The translations under genes and the position numbers were made by a program. DNA of 38,141 nucleotides from Oribacterium sp. UBA5894 (lineage in GTDB: Bacteria; Bacillota; Clostridia; Lachnospirales; Lachnospiraceae). Every line of letters starts with the position of its first letter. Positions within the stretch are counted from its first letter, which is position 1. Positions 32,767-38,141 of this stretch are shown here, one piece after another. The stretch is from the NCBI GenBank assembly GCA_002431355.1, contig DJEQ01000010.1, positions 1-38,141 of the forward strand. Direction: 5' to 3'. Below the pieces are notes generated by a model. The model was not told where the DNA came from and did not search any database. It saw only the letters and a list, made by a program, of their open reading frames with translations.

Positions 32767-34029
32767 ATGAAGAAATTTATCAATGTCAGATTAAAGGGCT
32801 CGAAGGAATTAAAGACGGTGTACGTGGAGCAGGGTATCATTCAGAAAATACAGCCGTGTGCTGACGAGGATGCTTGTGCGGCAGAAAACATGGAAACCAT
32901 TGATCTGAAAGGAAATCTGGTCGTTCCTCCTTATGTGGATCCACATCTTCATCTTGACTATGTATTTACGGCGGATCTCGGTGAACAGAATGGCTCAGGT
33001 ACGTTGTTTGAGGGCATTCAGCGCTGGAGCGAGTCAAAAGGTCACATGACGGTAGCAGAGATGAAGACCCGTATCTACAGTGGTATTAAGAAGGAAATGC
33101 TGCATGGGGTGCAGGCGATTCGAACGCACATTGATGTGACGGACCCTACATTTACGGGATTAAAGGCAGCTCTTGAAGTGAGAGAGGAAGTGAAGGACAT
33201 TCTTGATCTTCAGATCGTAGCATTCCCTCAGGAAGGCATGTACGCCTATAAAGGGGGCGATGAGCTGGTAGAAGAGGGGCTCCGAATGGGGGCAGACTGT
33301 GTTGGCGCGATTCCTCACTTCGAGCTTGCACGTGAATTTGGTGAAAAATCCATTCATAAGACGGTGGAGCTTGCACTCAAGTATGATAAACTGATTGATG
33401 TTCACTGCGATGAGACAGACGATACACAGAGTCGTTTCCTGGAGCTGCTCAATGCACTCGTCCTGATGGAGGGGATCGGTACAAAGACGACCGCCAGTCA
33501 TACCTGCTCCTTCGGCTCTGCGGATAACAGCTATGCGTTCCGCATGATGAAGCTTTTCAAAAAGTCCGGAATCAATTTTATTTCCTGTCCGACCGAAAAT
33601 ATATACCTCGAGGGACGACAGGACAGCTATCCGAAGAGACGTGGCATCACGCGCGTAAAGGAGCTCCATGATCAGGGCATCAATGTCTGCTTTGCCCAGG
33701 ATTCAATGTCGGATCCGTGGTATCCTCTCGGAAATGGCAACATGATGATGATCCTCGACCATGGCATTCACATTGCCCAGATGATGTCGCCAGAGGAAAT
33801 TGAAAATGACCTCGACCTCGTGACGACCAATGGCGCCATTACCATGCATATTCAGGATCGCTATGGCATCGAGGCTGGAAAACCGGCAAACTTCATCGTA
33901 CTGGATGCAAAGAGCGAATTCGAAGCCATCTGTGAACGTGCAGGGATTGTGGCTTCTGTTCGAAAGGGTGAGTTCCTGTTTCAGAAGGAACCGGCGAAGG
34001 TAACGGGTGCCATTGATCTCTTGAAGTAA
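32767..34029 (+). CDS. codA: CodA-like cytosine deaminase-family amidohydrolase
   Basis: A 420-residue metal-dependent deaminase closely resembling E. coli CodA along its whole length. Metal ligands H60 and H62 (DPHLHLD), H213 (DVHCDE), catalytic E216, H245 (ASHTC) and D312 align with H61, H63, H214, E217, H246 and D313 of CodA. Substrate-side Q155 in FPQEG is kept. The loop after the last metal ligand differs: CodA GHDDVFDPW reads AQDSMSDPW, so the residue equivalent to Asp314 is Ser. That position affects substrate choice in CodA, so related cyclic amidines (isocytosine, creatinine, 5-substituted cytosines) should be considered. GCAGGAGG precedes the ATG. It is followed by a PucR regulator. 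Confidence 0.85.
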   Translation: MKKFINVRLKGSKELKTVYVEQGIIQKIQPCADEDACAAENMETIDLKGNLVVPPYVDPHLHLDYVFTADLGEQNGSGTLFEGIQRWSESKGHMTVAEMKTRIYSGIKKEMLHGVQAIRTHIDVTDPTFTGLKAALEVREEVKDILDLQIVAFPQEGMYAYKGGDELVEEGLRMGADCVGAIPHFELAREFGEKSIHKTVELALKYDKLIDVHCDETDDTQSRFLELLNALVLMEGIGTKTTASHTCSFGSADNSYAFRMMKLFKKSGINFISCPTENIYLEGRQDSYPKRRGITRVKELHDQGINVCFAQDSMSDPWYPLGNGNMMMILDHGIHIAQMMSPEEIENDLDLVTTNGAITMHIQDRYGIEAGKPANFIVLDAKSEFEAICERAGIVASVRKGEFLFQKEPAKVTGAIDLLK

Positions 34030-34063
34030 AGTCAAACAGGATTAAAAAATAAGGATAGAAGCG

Positions 34064-35218
34064 ATGTTTCAATGTAAGGATCTGCTTTCACTGAGCTCCA
34101 TGTCGCGAGCCCGGCTCATCGCCGGGGCGGGTGGCATGGAGAAGGGCATTCGCTGGTCGTATAAGGCGGAAAACCTGAATTTCGAAAAATGGGTAAAGGG
34201 ACAGGAGCTGCTGATTGTCAGTAGCCCTGTCACCCAGCGAAAGAATTACGATTTATACAGTATTATTCAAAAGGCCATCGAGCTGCATATGTCCTGTGCT
34301 CTTCTGCTGGAAGGTGAGAACTATGTGTCGAAGGTGGAGCCAGAGGTGATGGAGTTAGCGGAAAAGAATGACTTTCCGCTTTTTGTCATACCCTGGGATG
34401 TGCCACTCATTGACTTTTTTGAGGAGCTGGGACATGCCATTTCCTACCTGGATGAACGAAAAGACATGCAGGACAGCTTCCTTGCAGAAATTATCTTTGG
34501 CGCAGGAACAAATACCGAACGTATCAGGGACAGATGTGCTGAGATGGGGGTTGATGAGCGTGCACTCGAGCAGATCTTTGTGATGCATCTCCATGGACTT
34601 AAGAATGACGTGGTACATGCGTCTGCCCTGACACTACAGAGAATTTTCCGTTCCAGGAAGTACCCGGCCATGGTATTCTCGTATGGTGACCGTATTGTAG
34701 GCTTCATTCAGGACAGCGCGGAAGCACGTTCATTTCTTCGCACTGTTTTTCAGGAGTTTTTTGATGGCTTTGAAAGACGTCCCCAATATACACTGAACAT
34801 TGGAGAACGCTGTTCCTCGATTTCGGATCTCGCACAGAGCTTTCGTGAAAGCAGTAAGATCAATACACTGCTCGAGCATATACACCGGACGAATGAGCTG
34901 GTCTTCTATGATGAAATCGGATACTATCGTATGCTGCTTTCCTATGAAGATCAGGCTCCGATGAAGCGCTTTGTAGAGGAAGTACTGGGACAGCTTCTGG
35001 CTTATGATCGGAAAAATAAGACCCAGCTCATCGAAACACTATGGATGTATTATGAATGCGGGGCCAGCATGACACATGCGGCTGAAAAGCTTTTTACACA
35101 TAAAAATACCGTGAAGTATCGCCTGCAGCGTATTGAGGAAATCACAGGGCGCAGCATGGAAAATCAGTTCCAGAGCTTTGAACTCTATAATGCACTCCTG
35201 ATCTACTTCTATTTGTGA
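34064..35218 (+). CDS. PucR-family transcriptional regulator
   Basis: A 384-residue regulator. Residues 1-125 form the N-terminal PucR purine-catabolism-type ligand domain, with the usual wording around RLIAGAGGMEKGIRW and GQELLIVSSP. The C terminus (about 325-384) is the helix-turn-helix with ASMTHAAEKLFTHKNTVKYR and a following dimer-like end, YNALLIYFYL. It lies 34 bases after the codA-like gene with AAGGATAGAAG upstream, so it probably regulates this unit in response to its substrate, a pyrimidine or purine-like compound. A terminator follows. Confidence 0.9.
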   Translation: MFQCKDLLSLSSMSRARLIAGAGGMEKGIRWSYKAENLNFEKWVKGQELLIVSSPVTQRKNYDLYSIIQKAIELHMSCALLLEGENYVSKVEPEVMELAEKNDFPLFVIPWDVPLIDFFEELGHAISYLDERKDMQDSFLAEIIFGAGTNTERIRDRCAEMGVDERALEQIFVMHLHGLKNDVVHASALTLQRIFRSRKYPAMVFSYGDRIVGFIQDSAEARSFLRTVFQEFFDGFERRPQYTLNIGERCSSISDLAQSFRESSKINTLLEHIHRTNELVFYDEIGYYRMLLSYEDQAPMKRFVEEVLGQLLAYDRKNKTQLIETLWMYYECGASMTHAAEKLFTHKNTVKYRLQRIEEITGRSMENQFQSFELYNALLIYFYL

Positions 35219-35337
35219 CTTGAAAACAAATAGATGCGTGCATTCTTGTGATACAGAACGGAAGCATAAAAAGCAGTTGTCATTACGCTGAAAACAGCGT
35301 ATTCTCACATCAATCCAAACAGATACGGAAGGCAAGG

Positions 35338-35371
35338 CCGCCGCGAGACGAAATGTCTCACGGCGGTTTTT
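35338..35371 (+). terminator. Intrinsic terminator after the PucR gene
   Basis: CCGCCGCGAGAC (35338-35349), loop GAAAT, GTCTCACGGCGG (35355-35366) with a single mismatch, then TTTTT. It separates the regulator from the transporter gene by 109 bases. Confidence 0.88.
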
Positions 35372-35479
35372 GTGTATACAGAAATGAGCGAAAGGCTGTA
35401 TTTATAAGCGGAATGCAGAGTCCTTCGAGAAATGTATCGAGTGACGGTATCTGGAAAACACGAAAGGATGGACAAGAGT

Positions 35480-36829
35480 ATGAGCTATGGATTAATTGCA
35501 ACCCTGATTGTTCTGGTGATCGTCGTCGGTGCGATTGTAACGAAAAAATGTGAGGCGTTTCTCATCGCGGGTTCGATGGTGGGCGCGCTGGTGCTGTGGA
35601 AGGGCGCGTTTCTCACGCAGTGGGTAGCGACGCTCGAGGAGGTCATGGCCGATGAAGCCTATGTCATTCTGATCTGCGGACTCTTCGGCAGCCTCGTGGC
35701 ACTGCTGACTGCATCGAAGGGAAGCTTCGGATTTACAAAAATCGTTACGAAAATCTGTAATTCTGAGAGAAAGACCCTGTTGACAACCTTTATCCTCGGT
35801 ATCATCATCTTCGTCGATGATTATCTGAATGTCCTCTCGATCGGTACAGCGATGAAGGGCTCCTACGATAAGAAGAAGGTGCCGAGAGAAGCACTGGCGT
35901 ACATCCTGGACAGTACGGGTGCTCCCGTCTGTGTACTGATTCCCTTCTCCTCCTGGGCAGCCTACTTCGGTGCTATCTTTCTGCAGCAGGATTGTGTCAA
36001 GGCACTTGGCGGCACGCTGATTGAGACCTATATGATGGCCATACCATATTGCGTATATCCGATTGTAGCGCTTCTCATCGTTTTTCTTTTTTGCATGGGC
36101 TGGTTTCCAAAGCTTGGGGGAATGAAAACAGCCTATCAGCGAGTGGCGGAGACGGGGAAGACCTACAGCGATGCAAGCAGAAAGTACAACCTTGCAGCAG
36201 AGTATGGCGAGGAAGAAGGAAACAGTGTCTGGTACTTCATTCTGCCGCTTGCAATTCTTGTAGGCATCGCTGTTGCAACTGGTGATCTTGTAGTGGCTGC
36301 CGTGATTGCCATTCTTGTGTGCATGGTGATGTACATTGCTGGGAAGATCATGAGCTTCTCTGAGTTCTGGGATACTTTCGTCAAGGGCTTTTCAGATATG
36401 CTGCCAATCATTATTCTTCTGATTGCAGCATTGACCTTCCAGAAGATCGCAAGTGAGATGCAGATGACGGAGTTCTTCGTCGATGTATGCAAGCCCATCA
36501 TGTCTGGCACCATGTTTCCGATGATCACCTTCATTATTGTCGGTCTGCTTGCATTTATGATTGCCAATGCCTGGGGCGTATGCACCCTGGTGGCTCCGGT
36601 ACTCTTACCACTTGGGGCAAGCGTAGGCGCCAACATTGTCCTCGTTATGGCAGCCATCCTTTCTGGCTGCGCCTTCGGAAACCACGCCTGCTTCTACTGT
36701 GATACGACCGTGCTTGCTTCAAATGGCGCAGGTGTCGATAACCTCGAGCATGCGGGCTCACAGCTCCCATATGTGCTGATTGGTGCGGCCGTTTCCATAC
36801 TCGGATTTTTAGTGCTCGGTATTATAATG
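35480..36829 (+). CDS. NhaC-like Na+/H+ antiporter-family transporter
   Basis: A membrane transporter of about 450 residues with 10-12 segments. The family core is seen as FVDDYLNVLSIGTAMKG and SPVC-like DSTGAPVCVLIPFSSWAAYFG, with a second half repeating the pattern around GCAFGNHACFYCDTTVLAS. The ATG at 35480 is chosen because AAAGGATGG precedes it; the frame is open earlier. Members of this family move Na+, H+ and sometimes amine or organic-acid substrates, so it may bring in the substrate of the codA-like enzyme, but this is only contextual. The next gene starts within 20 bases. Confidence 0.85.
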
Positions 36830-36847
36830 TAAAGGGAGGCAGGAATA

Positions 36848-37468
36848 ATGGAAAAGAAAAAGTATATTGTTACCATTGCACGACAGTTTGGCAGCATGGG
36901 GCGTCCCATTGCGAAGCGGATGAGTGAAAAGCTCGGCATTGAATTTTATGACCGCGATCTGGTCGAAGAAGCTGCGAAGAAGCTGAACCTTCCGGTTTCA
37001 AAAATTAATGAAATTGAGGAAAGCGCGCAGAAAAGTGCAAAGACGAATTCCTTCCGTCGCATGATGTTTCCACTCGGTACCCAGGCAGATGAAATGCAGG
37101 ACCGACTTTTCGAAGCACAGAAAAACATCATTAAATTTCTGGCAGAGAAGGATTCCTGCATCATTGTCGGACGCTGTGGTGATTTTATCCTTGCAGATGA
37201 GCCGAATATCATCAGAATCTATATTTATGCGCCATACGAGGCGAGACTTGAGCACTGCCTCACGGATCTGAACCTTGATGAAGAAACTGCAAAAAAAATG
37301 ATGAAATCGGTCGACGAAGCGAGAGATCACTACCATATGCACTATGCCGGGTATCTCCCAAACGATCAGCGCTTTAAGGAAATCATGATCGACAGCAGTA
37401 TGCTTGGTATTGAAGGTACAGCGGATTACCTGGTGGATGCCATCATGAAAAAATTTGAGTTGGATTAA
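36848..37468 (+). CDS. Cytidylate kinase-like family protein
   Basis: A 206-residue P-loop protein of the cytidylate-kinase-like family (PF13189 type). The nucleotide loop reads IARQFGSMGRPIAKRM near residues 9-24, the acidic segment EFYDRDLVEEAA follows, and IIVGRCGDFIL is the strand before the lid. Members of this family are widespread in Lachnospiraceae and their true substrate is not known; they lack close match to Cmk. It follows the transporter gene by 18 bases with GGGAGGCAGG upstream, so it is likely co-transcribed. A role in pyrimidine salvage is tempting but not shown. Confidence 0.85.
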   Translation: MEKKKYIVTIARQFGSMGRPIAKRMSEKLGIEFYDRDLVEEAAKKLNLPVSKINEIEESAQKSAKTNSFRRMMFPLGTQADEMQDRLFEAQKNIIKFLAEKDSCIIVGRCGDFILADEPNIIRIYIYAPYEARLEHCLTDLNLDEETAKKMMKSVDEARDHYHMHYAGYLPNDQRFKEIMIDSSMLGIEGTADYLVDAIMKKFELD

Positions 37469-37470
37469 GA

Positions 37471-37508
37471 AAAAAGAGAGCCTCCAGAATACTGGAGACC
37501 CTCTTTTT
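37471..37508. terminator. Bidirectional terminator between convergent genes
   Basis: CTCCAG (37482-37487) and CTGGAG (37492-37497) form the core stem. The flanking GAGAG/CCCTC with mismatches and A/T runs on both sides (AAAAA 37471-37475, T run 37504-37509) allow use from both strands. Confidence 0.82.
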
Positions 37509-37548
37509 TATGTTCGCATATGAAAATGCATCCAAACGGAGCTTGAAA

Positions 37549-38034
37549 TTACTCTTCCACGGTGACCTTTGTCATGGTAACCGCGATGACTGGCGCATCC
37601 TGCCAGCCGGTTGGTGTCGATGCGATACGATCAACCTCATCCATACCGTCAATAACTTGACCGAAGGCCGCATACTGGCCATCCAGATAGGAAGCATCCG
37701 CGTGCATGATAAAGAACTGAGAACCTGCAGAATCCGGATCCATCGCACGAGCCATGGAAATGACACCACGCTTATGCTTCAGCTCATTCTTTACACCATT
37801 CGAGGAGAACTCGCCCTTAATCGTCCAGCCTGGACCACCTGTGCCGTTGCCCTCCGGGTCACCGCCCTGAATCATAAAGCCTGGAATGATACGATGGAAG
37901 GTAAGACCATCATAGAAGCCCTGCTTTACAAGCTTTACAAAATTTTCTACCGTGATTGGTGCGATGTCAGGATAGAGCTCAAGCTTGATATCCTTACCAT
38001 CGTCCATGGTAATGGTTACGATTGGATTTGCCAT
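37549..38034 (-). CDS. ppiB: Peptidyl-prolyl cis-trans isomerase, cyclophilin type
   Basis: A 161-residue cytoplasmic cyclophilin that speeds proline isomerisation during folding. The active-site strand FHRIIPGFMIQGGD (47-60) includes the catalytic Arg. GSQFFI and the following loop are also intact, as are MARAMDPDSAGSQF and AAFGQVIDGMDEVD. The start at 38034 (MANPIV) is chosen because GAGG lies upstream and because an in-frame extension of 22 codons (to 38100) overlaps the promoter. Standalone gene converging with the cytidylate-kinase-like gene. Confidence 0.95.
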   Translation of the reverse strand: MANPIVTITMDDGKDIKLELYPDIAPITVENFVKLVKQGFYDGLTFHRIIPGFMIQGGDPEGNGTGGPGWTIKGEFSSNGVKNELKHKRGVISMARAMDPDSAGSQFFIMHADASYLDGQYAAFGQVIDGMDEVDRIASTPTGWQDAPVIAVTMTKVTVEE

Positions 38035-38071
38035 AATTGAAACCTCTTTTCGTGAATTTAGTTCTTCTGAA

Positions 38072-38100
38072 ATTCTATCAGTAAAACTGGACCGGAACAA
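38072..38100 (-). promoter_or_regulatory. Predicted ppiB promoter
   Basis: On the minus strand TTGTTC (38095-38100), 17-base spacer, TAGAAT (38072-38077), about 38 bases before the ATG at 38034. Confidence 0.55.
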
Positions 38101-38141
38101 TAGAAAATCGAATATTGCGCGGGATGATTACGGTGGCCGGG

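Overview
The window looks like chromosomal DNA of an anaerobic, mid-GC member of the Bacillota (Clostridia). Lachnospiraceae is my best guess. This is inferred from the gene set (YesM/YesN-type two-component genes, NusG_II and FMN-binding proteins, CLC-F-like channel, NhaC-like transporter, many lipoproteins with Ala/Thr/Glu-rich linkers), from strong AGGAGG-type ribosome binding sites, and from an HPr of the non-Ser46 type. I see no rRNA, tRNA, CRISPR array, insertion sequence or phage gene. The region reads as ordinary, densely coded chromosome.

Layout. 1-227 (-) is the start of a LysR regulator cut by the window edge. 228-892 is the only long non-coding gap. It holds the lysR promoter, a strong ribosome binding site in front of a 16-codon ORF, and the ptsH promoter. 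893-6899 is an amino-sugar operon: ptsH, ptsI, nagB, nagA, a Glc-type EIIA and a NagE-like EIICB, which together make a self-contained GlcNAc uptake and breakdown route to fructose-6-phosphate. 7070-8474 holds a methyltransferase-like protein and a NusG_II membrane protein. 8735-11293 encodes a secreted, doubly flavinylated fumarate-reductase-family lipoprotein. A zinc-ribbon membrane protein follows, then an M20 amidohydrolase in one unit with metNIQ.

The middle carries a FliB-type flagellin lysine methylase, an aspartate dehydrogenase, a 2-hydroxyacid-dehydrogenase-like protein without its catalytic residues, and on the minus strand a YhcC-type radical SAM enzyme. Next come a three-gene sensor operon (membrane-anchored sugar-binding protein, LytS/YesM histidine kinase, AraC-type response regulator) and directly after it a complete livHMGFK-type ABC importer. 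The right part has an MBL hydrolase, a tiny membrane protein and a CLC-F-like channel. It continues with a CodA-like deaminase, a PucR-type regulator and an NhaC-like transporter, then a cytidylate-kinase-like protein and a minus-strand cyclophilin.

Most interesting signals. (1) Two perfect GTTAA-N4-TTAAC palindromes, the core of the clostridial Rex operator, lie on the predicted promoters of the GlcNAc/PTS operon (794-807) and the flavoprotein reductase (8689-8702). They suggest one NADH-sensing switch over sugar entry and an electron-sink reductase. (2) A very strong terminator lies only about 30 bases before the codA-like start codon, with a 9-bp inverted repeat and a promoter-like pair just upstream, which suggests attenuation or a dedicated operator. 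(3) The deaminase-PucR-transporter cassette has an altered CodA active-site loop. (4) A sugar-type sensing triad faces an amino-acid-type importer. (5) HPr lacks the regulatory Ser46.
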